From: Paenisporosarcina quisquiliarum_A
GTDB taxonomy: Bacteria > Bacillota > Bacilli > Bacillales_A > Planococcaceae
Direction of reading: 5' to 3'
NCBI RefSeq assembly: GCF_043641925.1
Contig: NZ_JBHZRU010000001.1
Coordinates: 186,001-250,000, forward strand
Length of the DNA: 64,000 nucleotides
Translations under genes and position numbers: made by a program
Notes under the pieces: generated by a model
Database searches by the model: none
Told to the model about the DNA's origin: nothing
What the model saw: only the letters and a program-made list of their open reading frames with translations
Shown here: positions 1 through 7,235 of the stretch, piece after piece
How the letters are laid out: the number at the start of each line of letters is the position of its first letter
Numbering within the stretch: position 1 is the stretch's first letter

Positions 1-1
1 A

Positions 2-178
2 ATCGTCGATGCTGCAAATGATGTATTGGACATTCCTTTATCCGCAATCGAACCTCAACCTGATGTAGTCGGTTCAATTGAATCTGAGTTTATTGGAGGC
101 GTTGCAAAACTGGAACGTCGACTGCTTGTCATGCTGCAATTAGAAAAGGTATTGAATCCAATTAAGCAGGCCATATAA
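2..178 (+). CDS. cheW: CheW, C-terminal fragment
   Basis: The reading frame is open from the window edge and gives 58 residues before a TAA stop, so the gene starts upstream of the window. The segment with GGVAKLERRLLVMLQLEKVL resembles the last strand and helix of the CheW adaptor fold, and the next genes are cheC and cheD, the order seen in Bacillus. CheW couples chemoreceptors to the CheA kinase at the membrane-bound receptor array. The stop lies one base before the cheC ATG, which suggests translational coupling. Only the tail is visible, so the identity rests on this short match plus context. Confidence 0.8.
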   Translation: MVDAANDVLDIPLSAIEPQPDVVGSIESEFIGGVAKLERRLLVMLQLEKVLNPIKQAI

Positions 179-179
179 T

Positions 180-818
180 ATGGGGATTCATCAAAATATT
201 ACATCTATACATTTAGATGTTTTAAAAGAAATTGGTAATATTGGAGCTGCTCATGCAGCCACAGCATTATCCAGTCTTTTAAATAAGAAAATCGATATGA
301 AAGTTCCAAAAGTTGAAATGGTGTCTTTTAATGACATGATGGATCTTGCTGGTGGACCAGATAATGTCGTAACGGCTATTTATCTACGAATCGAGGGAGA
401 TGTTTCAGGTAGTATGTTCTTTATACTACCAATTGAACAATCAAATGCTTTCATTCGAAACTTAATACAAGATCCTACATTTGATTTTGAAAAACCCCCT
501 TTATCAGAGATTGGAATTTCGGCCATGCAAGAGCTAGGAAATATTTTATCAGGTTCCTATCTATCGGCACTTTCAGATTTCACTAGATTAAAAATATATC
601 CTACTGTGCCAGCATTAACTGTAGACATGGTAGGAGCAATTATTAGTTTTGGTTTAGTAGAATTGTCTCAAGTTAGCGACTACGTTATTGTAATTGACAC
701 AGCAATTCATGAAGAAGATGTGCCGGGATCAGAAGATGTGAGAGGCCATTTCTTTTTACTTCCTGACCCAGAATCGTTTGATTCCATTTTTAAATCATTA
801 GGAGTTACCTTACCATGA
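180..818 (+). CDS. cheC: CheC, CheY-P phosphatase
   Basis: This 212-residue protein belongs to the CheC/CheX/FliY phosphatase family, which dephosphorylates CheY-P and, with CheD, drives adaptation. Two copies of the family motif (D/S)-x3-E-x2-N-x22-P can be read exactly: D13, E17, N20, P43 in the first half, and S114, E118, N121, P144 in the second. Both predicted active sites therefore look intact. Length is typical for Bacillus CheC. The gene starts with ATG one base after cheW ends, and its last four bases overlap cheD (ATGA), consistent with a stoichiometric CheC-CheD pair made from one mRNA. Confidence 0.95.
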   Translation: MGIHQNITSIHLDVLKEIGNIGAAHAATALSSLLNKKIDMKVPKVEMVSFNDMMDLAGGPDNVVTAIYLRIEGDVSGSMFFILPIEQSNAFIRNLIQDPTFDFEKPPLSEIGISAMQELGNILSGSYLSALSDFTRLKIYPTVPALTVDMVGAIISFGLVELSQVSDYVIVIDTAIHEEDVPGSEDVRGHFFLLPDPESFDSIFKSLGVTLP

Positions 819-1312
819 TCATTACAAGGCAGGTTGTCAAAGTAGGTATTGCAGATATGAATGTGGCAAAAAATCCGGATACAATTCGGACATCTGGTCT
901 TGGGTCTTGTGTGGGTGTAGTTTTGTATGATGAGTTCCAAAAAATTGCTGGATTAGTCCACGTTATGTTACCTGACTCAAGTCTTAATCGCACTGAGTCT
1001 ATCAATCTTGCGAAATTCGCTGATACTGGTATACCTGCCATGATCGAACAGTTAAAACTTGAAGGTGTTCAACCATTTAAACTGAAAGCAAAAATTGCTG
1101 GCGGCGCACAAATGTTTCAATTTGCATCAAGCCGAGATACTTTGCGAATTGGGCCTCGAAACGTAGAAGCGGTAAAAGCATGTTTGCTCCAGTTTAAAAT
1201 TCCATTAATCGCAGAAGAAACAGGCGGTAGCAGCGGGAGAACGATTGAATTTGACCCATCTACTGGACTATTAAATATTCGAACGGTTAACCAAGGAGTG
1301 ATTGATATCTAA
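815..1312 (+). CDS. cheD: CheD, chemoreceptor glutamine deamidase
   Basis: The 165-residue product deamidates glutamines in methyl-accepting chemotaxis proteins and binds CheC, stimulating its phosphatase activity. The Cys-His-Thr triad of the family is visible as T26, C32 (in GLGSCVGV) and H49 (in AGLVHVMLP), with the same spacing as I recall for the Thermotoga enzyme (T21, C27, H44). The start overlaps the cheC stop by four bases. The stop overlaps the next ATG (TAATG), so a third gene is coupled behind it. The enzyme looks complete and active. Confidence 0.95.
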   Translation: MIITRQVVKVGIADMNVAKNPDTIRTSGLGSCVGVVLYDEFQKIAGLVHVMLPDSSLNRTESINLAKFADTGIPAMIEQLKLEGVQPFKLKAKIAGGAQMFQFASSRDTLRIGPRNVEAVKACLLQFKIPLIAEETGGSSGRTIEFDPSTGLLNIRTVNQGVIDI

Positions 1313-1614
1313 TGGTTGGTTCTATATTATCTAATTGTTGGGCAGCTTTAATTGCCTTTTCATTGTATTTTGCTCTTGCTTTACCAAATGGCACTCCCAT
1401 TTCCATACTTACAGGATCGTTTATTTGGGCCCTAGTACTATTCCTTCTCACATTTATTATTCGATATTTGCTCTATTACGTATGGCAATCTGAAGAGATG
1501 CCAGTTTTAGACTTAATTGAACAAGTGGAGATTGCACAACAAAAATCCAACGAACCGAACCCATCATCTGAAGAAATGGCTGCAGTCGTAAAGCAATTAT
1601 TGAAAGATGAATAA
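1312..1614 (+). CDS. Small two-helix membrane protein coupled to cheD
   Basis: I do not recognise this 100-residue protein. It has two hydrophobic stretches, about residues 8-25 and 31-55, then an acidic cytoplasmic-looking tail (LLKDE end) with a short helix-forming segment. Its ATG overlaps the cheD stop codon in TAATG, so it is very probably translated by coupling to cheD and belongs to the che operon. The B. subtilis gene order as I know it goes straight from cheD to sigD, so this is an extra member here. A role at the membrane in motility or chemotaxis is only inferred from position. Confidence 0.75.
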   Translation: MVGSILSNCWAALIAFSLYFALALPNGTPISILTGSFIWALVLFLLTFIIRYLLYYVWQSEEMPVLDLIEQVEIAQQKSNEPNPSSEEMAAVVKQLLKDE

Positions 1615-1627
1615 AAGTACAGATATC

Positions 1628-1657
1628 TAAGGCAGCTGAATATATTCAGCTGCCTTA
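1628..1657. repeat. 30-bp perfect palindrome after the che genes
   Basis: The sequence built on AAGGCAGCTGAA is a perfect inverted repeat with a TATA centre, lying 14 bases after the stop of the small membrane-protein gene. It can fold as a hairpin but is followed by AAATTATG rather than a T-run, so it is a poor intrinsic terminator on the plus strand. The core GGCAGCTGA...TCAGCTGCC returns at 2136-2159, where it is followed by a T-run. Confidence 0.8.
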
Positions 1658-1995
1658 AATTATGATTAAAAAATAAAATTCACTTCTAAGTCTTTAACAA
1701 TTGAGCCTGTAAGGTCTAGCGTGTTTCGCTTTCCGCAGGTGTCTCAAGAAATAGCCACCCATTTTGACACTGTAATTTATATCAACATACTTAAAGTGGT
1801 GGTCATGATAACTTCACAAGCTAACCAATCGTTGATACAGCTGTTTTTACGATAAGAGATTTCACATGAAGATACTCCGTGTCATAACTTGCAATTACCT
1901 ATGTTGAAGTTGGAAATAATATAGTAAATGGTAGATATCCTTATATGAACAAAAATATAGATAATTCATCTTTACCTCAATTTCAGTTGATTGAA
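1658..1995. other. Non-coding part of the che-sigD gap
   Basis: No supported gene is seen in this stretch. It is AT-rich and contains around 1717-1737 a GTGTTTCGCTTTCCGC motif that is nearly the reverse complement of the GCGGAAAGCGTCC motif at 2080-2092, so the interval 1717-2095 has degenerate inverted ends. I see no transposase fragment in either direction. Confidence 0.5.
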
Positions 1996-2105
1996 ATGGA
2001 GGTGGCGACTCCGGCGGAATCAGCAAGAACTGAAGACCCTGGACTGAGCATAGCGAGGGAAGCGGCTGAAGTCTTGCCCGCGGAAAGCGTCCACCGCAAT
2101 GAAAA
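1996..2105. repeat. Dispersed Bacillales-type intergenic repeat, degenerate copy
   Basis: The stretch running from GGAGGTGGCGACTCCGGCGG through GAAGACCCTGGACTGAGC and GAAGCGGCTGAAGTC to GCCCGCGGAAAGCGTCC resembles a GC-rich repeat that I recall from many Bacillus-type intergenic regions. It is much richer in GC than its surroundings and has self-complementary parts. It carries an incidental 63-codon open frame (1945-2136) that I do not regard as a gene. A related sequence, cut by the window edge, lies at 63933-64000. Confidence 0.65.
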
Positions 2106-2135
2106 TCAACATTTATTTTATTTGTTTAATTCATA

Positions 2136-2165
2136 GGCAGCTGAGTGTATTCAGCTGCCCTTTTT
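2136..2165 (+). terminator. Intrinsic terminator upstream of sigD
   Basis: GGCAGCTGA pairs with TCAGCTGCC around a GTGTAT loop and is followed by CTTTTT. It repeats the core of the palindrome at 1628-1657. It would block transcripts coming from the che side before they reach sigD. Confidence 0.8.
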
Positions 2166-2176
2166 GTCGAAAAATT

Positions 2177-2185
2177 TGTTATAAT
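2177..2185 (+). promoter_or_regulatory. Possible extended -10 promoter for sigD
   Basis: TGTTATAAT (TGn followed by a perfect TATAAT at 2180-2185) lies 42 bases before the sigD ATG and just after the terminator hairpin. No good -35 hexamer is seen at 16-18 bases, so it would depend on the extended -10. The leader would hold the ribosome site GATAGGGGG at about 2213-2221. Confidence 0.5.
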
Positions 2186-2226
2186 GTTCTTAATATATAT
2201 TTTTTTACAAATGATAGGGGGATTCG

Positions 2227-3000
2227 ATGACACAATCCAATCAATCCGACGAACAACGTAACTGGCAACTATGGATAAACGAAAAAGATCCAGATGCAGG
2301 CGATTTGTTAATCCGTAAATATACCCCCTTGGTTAATTATCATGTCCAAAGAATTGGTGCAGGTCTACCCAAGAATGTCTCAAAAGATGACTTGAAAAGT
2401 TTAGGGATGATGGGGTTATTCGATGCGCTTAATAAATTCGAGCCTCAAAGGGACTTGAAATTTGATACATATGCATCGTTCCGTGTTCGAGGAGCAATTA
2501 TTGATGGTCTAAGAAAAGAAGATTGGCTTCCACGATCAACTAGAGAAAAGGCTAAAAAGTTAGAGGCTAATATTGAAGAATTAGAACAAAAATTGATGAG
2601 GCATGCGACACCCGAAGAAGTGGCTGCGCATGTTGATTTACCTGTTGATGATATTTACCGAACTGTCCAAGAACATTTCTTTTCAAATGTCTTGTCGATT
2701 GATGAACAAATACAAGACAGTGAAGAGGCTGAAGGCAAATCATTTGTCATTCGTGATGTCGAAACGAAATCACCAGAACAACAGCTGGTAAAGGTCGAAT
2801 TATTAGGAGACCTTGCAGATCGCATAAAATTATTAAACGAAAAAGAACAACTAGTTCTCAGTTTGTTCTATACAGAAGAGTTAACACTAACCGAAATCGG
2901 TGAAATGCTAAATTTATCGACCTCAAGAATTTCACAAATTCATTCTAAAGCCCTATTTAAGTTACGAAAGTATTTAACCAGTGAAATGTTAAATGCCTAA
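2227..3000 (+). CDS. sigD: Sigma-D, flagellar/motility RNA polymerase sigma factor
   Basis: This 257-residue sigma-70 family protein is of the FliA/WhiG/SigD type, which directs RNA polymerase to late flagellar, chemotaxis and autolysin promoters. Region 2 is seen at about residues 25-100 (DLKSLGMMGLFDALNKF, FDTYASFRVRGAIIDGLR), region 3 around 105-170 and the region 4 helix-turn-helix at about 205-252 (LTLTEIGEMLNLSTSRISQI). Length is typical. In B. subtilis sigD sits near the end of the long fla/che operon; here a repeat-bearing gap with a terminator separates it from the che genes, and an extended -10 site may give it its own promoter. A small gene and swrB follow closely. Confidence 0.96.
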   Translation: MTQSNQSDEQRNWQLWINEKDPDAGDLLIRKYTPLVNYHVQRIGAGLPKNVSKDDLKSLGMMGLFDALNKFEPQRDLKFDTYASFRVRGAIIDGLRKEDWLPRSTREKAKKLEANIEELEQKLMRHATPEEVAAHVDLPVDDIYRTVQEHFFSNVLSIDEQIQDSEEAEGKSFVIRDVETKSPEQQLVKVELLGDLADRIKLLNEKEQLVLSLFYTEELTLTEIGEMLNLSTSRISQIHSKALFKLRKYLTSEMLNA

Positions 3001-3014
3001 TTGGGGGAAAACAT

Positions 3015-3320
3015 ATGAGCCTAAAAGGTGTCGAATTACAAATTGCCATACCCAAAACATTTGACGCTGGCAAGATGTCTGATACATCAAATCAGTTAAC
3101 TTTAAGAAACCAAGAAGCTGCTTCCGATGCCATGATGCGACAATTAGAACGAAATCGTTCAACCGTCACAACGACATTGCATGCTGAAGAATTACATCAA
3201 GAGAAAGATCCTAAACATCATGAGTCTGAACAGCAAGAGGAACAAGAAGAAAATAGTATAGAAACCAAAGTTGTGTCAAAGCATCCCTATAAAGGGAATT
3301 TTGTGGACTTTAGTGGATAG
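3015..3320 (+). CDS. Small acidic protein between sigD and swrB
   Basis: The product has 101 residues, no membrane segment and no signal peptide. It starts with ATG 14 bases after sigD, behind the ribosome site TTGGGGGAAA. The first 60 residues look mostly helical, the middle is rich in Glu, Gln and His (about 65-85), and the end is a compact HPYKGNFVDFSG motif that looks like the part under selection. I do not recognise a domain. The position between sigD and the swrB-like gene, with short spacing on both sides, suggests co-expression and perhaps a part in the sigma-D or swarming programme, which is inference. Confidence 0.7.
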   Translation: MSLKGVELQIAIPKTFDAGKMSDTSNQLTLRNQEAASDAMMRQLERNRSTVTTTLHAEELHQEKDPKHHESEQQEEQEENSIETKVVSKHPYKGNFVDFSG

Positions 3321-3328
3321 GAGTATCT

Positions 3329-3808
3329 ATGTCAGGTGTGTTATTAACATTTTTATTTATTCTTCAATTTGTTTCTTTTTTTCTAATCGCATTATTATTC
3401 ACTAGACTATCTAATGCGAAAGAGATAGAAAAGCAACACGAAGAATTTATGAAAGAAATGGACGATGCAGTAAGTGCGTATTTATTTGAAATAAAAGATG
3501 AAAATAACCGTTTAATCGAAGAGTTGGCGATAACGAATGAAACGAATCACTTTATAAAAAAAGAAGAAAAAACACCAATAGATGAGATTCCATTTTCACC
3601 TCGGTCAACTGTTTCGAAAAGTGCAGTAGCAAAACTTTATCAACAAGCTTCCCCTGTTAAAGAAACAGTAGAGAGTAAAAATGAACTAACTCCACAAAAT
3701 CAAGTTTTAGCTTTATCAAACGCTGGTAAATCAATTGAAGAAATCGCTAAGGAATTAGGAAAAGGGAAAACTGAAATTGAACTTATGTTGAAATTTCACC
3801 ATGAATAG
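3329..3808 (+). CDS. swrB: SwrB-like membrane-anchored swarming protein
   Basis: The 159-residue protein has one N-terminal membrane helix (about residues 3-25), a charged coiled-coil-like stretch (about 28-80), a low-complexity linker and a C-terminal helical motif SIEEIAKELGKGKTEIELML. This layout and the location between sigD and rpsB match SwrB (YlxL) of B. subtilis, which promotes assembly of the flagellar type III export apparatus and raises sigma-D activity. The start ATG lies 8 bases after the previous stop, behind GGATAGGAG. Sequence identity between SwrB proteins is low, so the call leans on architecture and synteny. Confidence 0.75.
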   Translation: MSGVLLTFLFILQFVSFFLIALLFTRLSNAKEIEKQHEEFMKEMDDAVSAYLFEIKDENNRLIEELAITNETNHFIKKEEKTPIDEIPFSPRSTVSKSAVAKLYQQASPVKETVESKNELTPQNQVLALSNAGKSIEEIAKELGKGKTEIELMLKFHHE

Positions 3809-3809
3809 G

Positions 3810-3838
3810 TTGCAGTACTATTTTATATATGGTATATT
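3810..3838 (+). promoter_or_regulatory. Sigma-A promoter for rpsB
   Basis: TTGCAG (3810-3815) and TATATT (3833-3838) are separated by 17 bases, just after the swrB stop. Transcription would start near 3845 and leave a leader of about 115 bases before the rpsB ATG. Such a long leader on a ribosomal-protein gene could hold a regulatory fold, but I cannot name one. Confidence 0.7.
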
Positions 3839-3959
3839 ATCAAATGGTGTTATCACACACGCATTTGGATAGTGACAAGTGGTCCTTATTAAATTAAGGT
3901 CTTGTGCTCTAGTTGAAGAATGCGGAGGGAAATTAAACCAAACCAGGAGGAAACAAAAA

Positions 3960-4676
3960 ATGTCAGTAATTTCAATGAAACAATTACTTGAAGCTGGTGT
4001 ACACTTCGGTCACCAAACTCGCCGTTGGAATCCAAAAATGAAAAAATACATTTTTGTTGAACGTAACGGAATCTACATCATCGATCTACAAAAAACAGTT
4101 AAGAAACTTGAAGAAGCTTATGCTTTCATGCGTCAAGTTGGAGCAGATGGTGGTAAAGTTCTTTTCGTAGGTACGAAAAAACAGGCACAAGATGCTATCA
4201 AAGAAGAAGCAGAGCGTTCAGGTATGTACTACATTAACCAACGTTGGTTGGGTGGTACACTAACTAACTTCGGTACTATTCAAAAACGAGTTAATCGTAT
4301 GAAAGCTATCGAAAAAATGGAAGAAGACGGTACATTCACAGTTCTTCCTAAAAAAGAAGTAGGACAACTTAAAAAAGAACACGAACGTCTTGTTAAATTC
4401 TTAGGCGGTATTCGCGACATGAAAGGGACTCCAGATGTTATGTTCATCGTTGACCCACGTAAAGAGCGTATTGCTGTTGCAGAAGCTATCAAATTACACA
4501 TTCCAATCGTTGGAATTGTAGATACTAACTGTGACCCTGATGAAATTGATTATGTAATTCCAGCAAATGATGATGCGATTCGTGCCGTTAAATTATTAAC
4601 AGCTAAAATGGCAGATGCTTTAATGGAATCAAGACAAGGTGAAGAACAAGCTCCAGCTGAAGCTGCTGCAGAATAA
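3960..4676 (+). CDS. rpsB: 30S ribosomal protein S2
   Basis: S2 (238 residues from the chosen start) binds late in 30S assembly and, with S1-type proteins, helps mRNA docking. The sequence is a standard bacterial S2, with GVHFGHQTRRWNPKM near the start, FVGTKKQAQDAI in the middle and IVDTNCDPDEIDYVIPANDDA towards the end. The open frame extends 27 codons further upstream, but the ATG at 3960 has a strong AGGAGG nine bases before it and matches the usual N-terminus MSVISMKQLLEAG. A good promoter lies at 3810-3838 and an intrinsic terminator directly follows the gene, so much of its transcript is probably monocistronic, with read-through into tsf. Confidence 0.98.
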   Translation: MSVISMKQLLEAGVHFGHQTRRWNPKMKKYIFVERNGIYIIDLQKTVKKLEEAYAFMRQVGADGGKVLFVGTKKQAQDAIKEEAERSGMYYINQRWLGGTLTNFGTIQKRVNRMKAIEKMEEDGTFTVLPKKEVGQLKKEHERLVKFLGGIRDMKGTPDVMFIVDPRKERIAVAEAIKLHIPIVGIVDTNCDPDEIDYVIPANDDAIRAVKLLTAKMADALMESRQGEEQAPAEAAAE

Positions 4677-4690
4677 TTCACATGTACGAT

Positions 4691-4729
4691 AAAGGTGATA
4701 AGCGGCTAAACCCCTTATCACCTTTTTTT
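4691..4729 (+). terminator. Intrinsic terminator after rpsB
   Basis: AAAGGTGATAAG pairs with CTTATCACCTTT around a short loop and runs into seven T residues. No convincing promoter is seen between this and tsf, so tsf probably relies on partial read-through. Confidence 0.9.
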
Positions 4730-4770
4730 GAGAAAAAGACACTCATATATATTGATAGGAGGAAACAAAA

Positions 4771-5655
4771 ATGGCAGTTACAGCACAAATGGTAAAAGAA
4801 TTACGTGAAAAAACAGGCGCAGGTATGATGGACTGTAAAAAAGCATTAGTAGAAACAAATGGTAATCTTGAAGAGGCAATCGATTTCTTACGTGAAAAAG
4901 GTCTTTCAAGTGCTGCTAAAAAAGCAGACCGTATTGCTGCTGAAGGTACAACATCTATTTTAGTAAAAGGTAATGAGGCAGTACTTCTTGAAGTAAATGC
5001 TGAAACTGACTTCGTTGCTAAAAACGAAGGGTTCCAAGTACTTGTTAAAGAATTAGCTGAACACTTGTTAGCAACTAAACCAGCTTCTGTTGAAGAAGCA
5101 ACAGCTTCTACACTTCCAAATGGTCTTACAGTGGCTGATCACATTTCAAATGCAATTGCTAAAATTGGTGAAAAAATCACTTTACGTCGATTTGTTGTTC
5201 GTACAAAAACAGACAATGATGCTTTCGGTCCTTACCTTCATATGGGTGGACGTATTGGCGTATTGGTAATGCTTGAAGGATCTACAAACGAGCAAGCTGC
5301 TAAAGATGTTGCAATGCATGTTGCTGCATTAAACCCACAATTCATTTCTCGTGATGAAGTTTCTGAAGAAGAAGTTGACCGCGAGCGTAAAGTGTTAACT
5401 GAGCAAGCTTTAAACGAAGGCAAGCCAGAAAACATTGTTGCTAAAATGGTTGAAGGTCGTCTTGGTAAGTATTTTGAAGAGGTTTGTCTTTTAGATCAAT
5501 CTTTCGTTAAAAATTCAGATCAAAAAGTACGTGATTTCGTTAACTCAACTGGCGGAACAGTAACAGAATTCGTTCGTTACTCTGTTGGTGAAGGAATTGA
5601 AAAACGTCAAGATAACTTCGCTGAAGAAGTTATGAGCCAAGTAAACAAAGGGTAA
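4771..5655 (+). CDS. tsf: Elongation factor Ts
   Basis: EF-Ts (294 residues) is the guanine-nucleotide exchange factor that regenerates EF-Tu-GTP. The N-terminal UBA-like segment with VKELREKTGAGMMDCKKAL and the conserved core with NAETDFVAKNEGF are both present; these are the family signatures. Length is standard for Bacillales. The start ATG is preceded by GATAGGAGGAAAC. The gene sits between two intrinsic terminators, 4691-4729 upstream and 5719-5749 downstream, so its level is probably tuned by incomplete termination relative to S2 and UMP kinase. Confidence 0.98.
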   Translation: MAVTAQMVKELREKTGAGMMDCKKALVETNGNLEEAIDFLREKGLSSAAKKADRIAAEGTTSILVKGNEAVLLEVNAETDFVAKNEGFQVLVKELAEHLLATKPASVEEATASTLPNGLTVADHISNAIAKIGEKITLRRFVVRTKTDNDAFGPYLHMGGRIGVLVMLEGSTNEQAAKDVAMHVAALNPQFISRDEVSEEEVDRERKVLTEQALNEGKPENIVAKMVEGRLGKYFEEVCLLDQSFVKNSDQKVRDFVNSTGGTVTEFVRYSVGEGIEKRQDNFAEEVMSQVNKG

Positions 5656-5718
5656 TTATTATTCGGTTAGTCACTTTATGTGATGAACAGAATATACATC
5701 CAATTATACGATTTTACC

Positions 5719-5749
5719 TAGGGGGCACGATTTTGTGTTCCCTATTTTT
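5719..5749 (+). terminator. Intrinsic terminator between tsf and pyrH
   Basis: TAGGGGGCAC pairs over ten positions (two G-U) with GTGTTCCCTA around the loop GATTTT, followed by TTTTTCC. Only 28 bases separate it from the pyrH start and no promoter fits there, so pyrH must be reached by read-through. Confidence 0.85.
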
Positions 5750-5777
5750 CCACAAAAAAGTGTGATGGAGGATTCCT

Positions 5778-6506
5778 ATGAGCGAACCACAATACAAAAG
5801 AGTTGTACTAAAGCTAAGCGGAGAAGCATTAGCAGGGGAGCAAGGTTTTGGTCTATCACCCCAAATTATTATGTCAGTTGCAGAACAAGTAAAAGAAGTA
5901 GTTGAGTTAGGTGTGGAAGTTGCTGTAGTAGTTGGCGGCGGAAACATTTGGCGTGGGAAAATAGGTAGTGAAATGGGAATGGATCGTGCTACAGCTGATT
6001 ACATGGGCATGTTAGCAACCGTTATGAATTCATTAGCCTTGCAAGACTCATTAGAAAAAGTCGGCATTGAAACTCGGGTTCAATCATCGATTGAGATGAG
6101 ACAAGTTGCTGAGCCATATATTCGTAGAAAAGCAATTCGTCATCTTGAAAAGAAACGTGTTGTAATTTTCGCAGCGGGTACTGGAAATCCTTATTTCTCT
6201 ACTGATACGACAGCGGCTCTTAGAGCGGCAGAAATTGAAGCAGATGTTATTTTAATGGGTAAAAACAATGTTGACGGTGTTTATTCAGACGATCCTAAAA
6301 CAAATAGCAATGCTAAAAAATATGATGAGTTATCTTTCTTAGAAGTTATCCAACAAGGTCTGCAAGTAATGGATTCTACAGCATCAACCTTATGTATGGA
6401 CAATGATATTCCGCTTATCGTATTCTCAATAATGGAACATGGAAATATTAAACGTGTTGTATTAGGTGAAAAAATCGGAACTGTTGTTAGGAGGAACTCA
6501 AATTGA
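5778..6506 (+). CDS. pyrH: UMP kinase
   Basis: The 242-residue product is the bacterial UMP kinase of the amino-acid kinase fold, converting UMP to UDP with ATP for pyrimidine nucleotide supply. Family features are LKLSGEALAGEQGFG at the N-terminus (phosphate binding), VVGGGNIWRG, and ATVMNSLALQDSLEK in the middle, with the DPKT loop near residue 173. It starts with ATG behind GATGGAGGATT and its stop overlaps the TTG start of frr by four bases, giving tight coupling of pyrH and frr as in most Firmicutes. Confidence 0.97.
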   Translation: MSEPQYKRVVLKLSGEALAGEQGFGLSPQIIMSVAEQVKEVVELGVEVAVVVGGGNIWRGKIGSEMGMDRATADYMGMLATVMNSLALQDSLEKVGIETRVQSSIEMRQVAEPYIRRKAIRHLEKKRVVIFAAGTGNPYFSTDTTAALRAAEIEADVILMGKNNVDGVYSDDPKTNSNAKKYDELSFLEVIQQGLQVMDSTASTLCMDNDIPLIVFSIMEHGNIKRVVLGEKIGTVVRRNSN

Positions 6507-7060
6507 CTAAAGAAGTATTAAATCAAACTACTGAAAGAATGACCAAAGCAATTCAAGCATTGACTCGTGAACTTTCAACGATTCGTGCAGGTCGTGCAAG
6601 TGCTTCATTGCTTGATAAAATCTTTGTTGATTACTATGGTGCTCCAACACCTATTAATCAAATCGCTGGAGTTGCGACGCCTGAAGCTCGTTTGATCACG
6701 ATTCAACCTTACGATAAATCTTCACTTGGTGACATTGAAAAAGCAATTCTAAAATCTGACCTTGGTATTTCTCCGTCGAATGATGGAACGTTGATTCGAA
6801 TTGCCATTCCAGCGTTAACGGAAGAACGTCGTAAAGATTTAGTTAAAGTGGTTAAAAAAGAAGCAGAAGAAGCAAAAGTTGGAATTCGCAACATCCGTCG
6901 TGATGCAAATGATGAATTGAAAAAGTTAGAAAAAAATGGTGACATCACTGAAGATGATTTACGCAGCTTCACAGAAGATGTTCAAAAATTAACGGATGAT
7001 CATATTGTGAAAATTGATCAAGTTGCAAAAGATAAAGAAAAAGAAATTTTAGAGGTTTAA
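6503..7060 (+). CDS. frr: Ribosome recycling factor
   Basis: RRF (185 residues) splits the post-termination ribosome together with EF-G. The sequence is a full-length match in character, from LSTIRAGRASASLLDKIFVDYYG near the start to a long C-terminal helix, with the core motif YDKSSLGDIEKAI. The start is TTG at 6503, overlapping the pyrH stop, with AGGAGGAAC in front; no ATG fits better. A strong terminator lies about 60 bases downstream, closing this transcription unit. Confidence 0.97.
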   Translation: MTKEVLNQTTERMTKAIQALTRELSTIRAGRASASLLDKIFVDYYGAPTPINQIAGVATPEARLITIQPYDKSSLGDIEKAILKSDLGISPSNDGTLIRIAIPALTEERRKDLVKVVKKEAEEAKVGIRNIRRDANDELKKLEKNGDITEDDLRSFTEDVQKLTDDHIVKIDQVAKDKEKEILEV

Positions 7061-7118
7061 AGAATCGTACGAACCTTATTCTAATTTTCTTTCTTAACGG
7101 TAGAACTTTCTTTTAATG

Positions 7119-7152
7119 AAGACGTCCTTACTACTAGGACGTCTTTTTTTTC
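7119..7152 (+). terminator. Intrinsic terminator after frr
   Basis: AAGACGTCCT pairs with AGGACGTCTT around a short loop and is followed by a run of eight T residues. It separates the pyrH-frr unit from the isoprenoid and lipid genes. Confidence 0.92.
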
Positions 7153-7181
7153 GTCAGAATGAAGAATATGCCAGCATTTTT

Positions 7182-7190
7182 TGTTATGAT
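7182..7190 (+). promoter_or_regulatory. Possible extended -10 promoter for uppS
   Basis: TGTTATGAT gives a TGn motif plus TATGAT, 46 bases before the uppS ATG and shortly after the frr terminator. I see no matching -35 hexamer, so confidence is low. Confidence 0.35.
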
Positions 7191-7235
7191 AAGAAAGAAA
7201 CCGTTCCGAGATGTAAGTAAAGTGGAGGCTCCAAT

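Noticed and set aside
1945..2136. 63-codon open frame before sigD
   Set aside because: It runs through the dispersed repeat, lacks a good ribosome site, and its residues simply translate the repeat.
3879..3959. 27-codon N-terminal extension of rpsB
   Set aside because: The normal S2 start at 3960 has a strong ribosome site; similar extensions of rpsO, pnp, rnjB, asd and mutS were rejected for the same reason.
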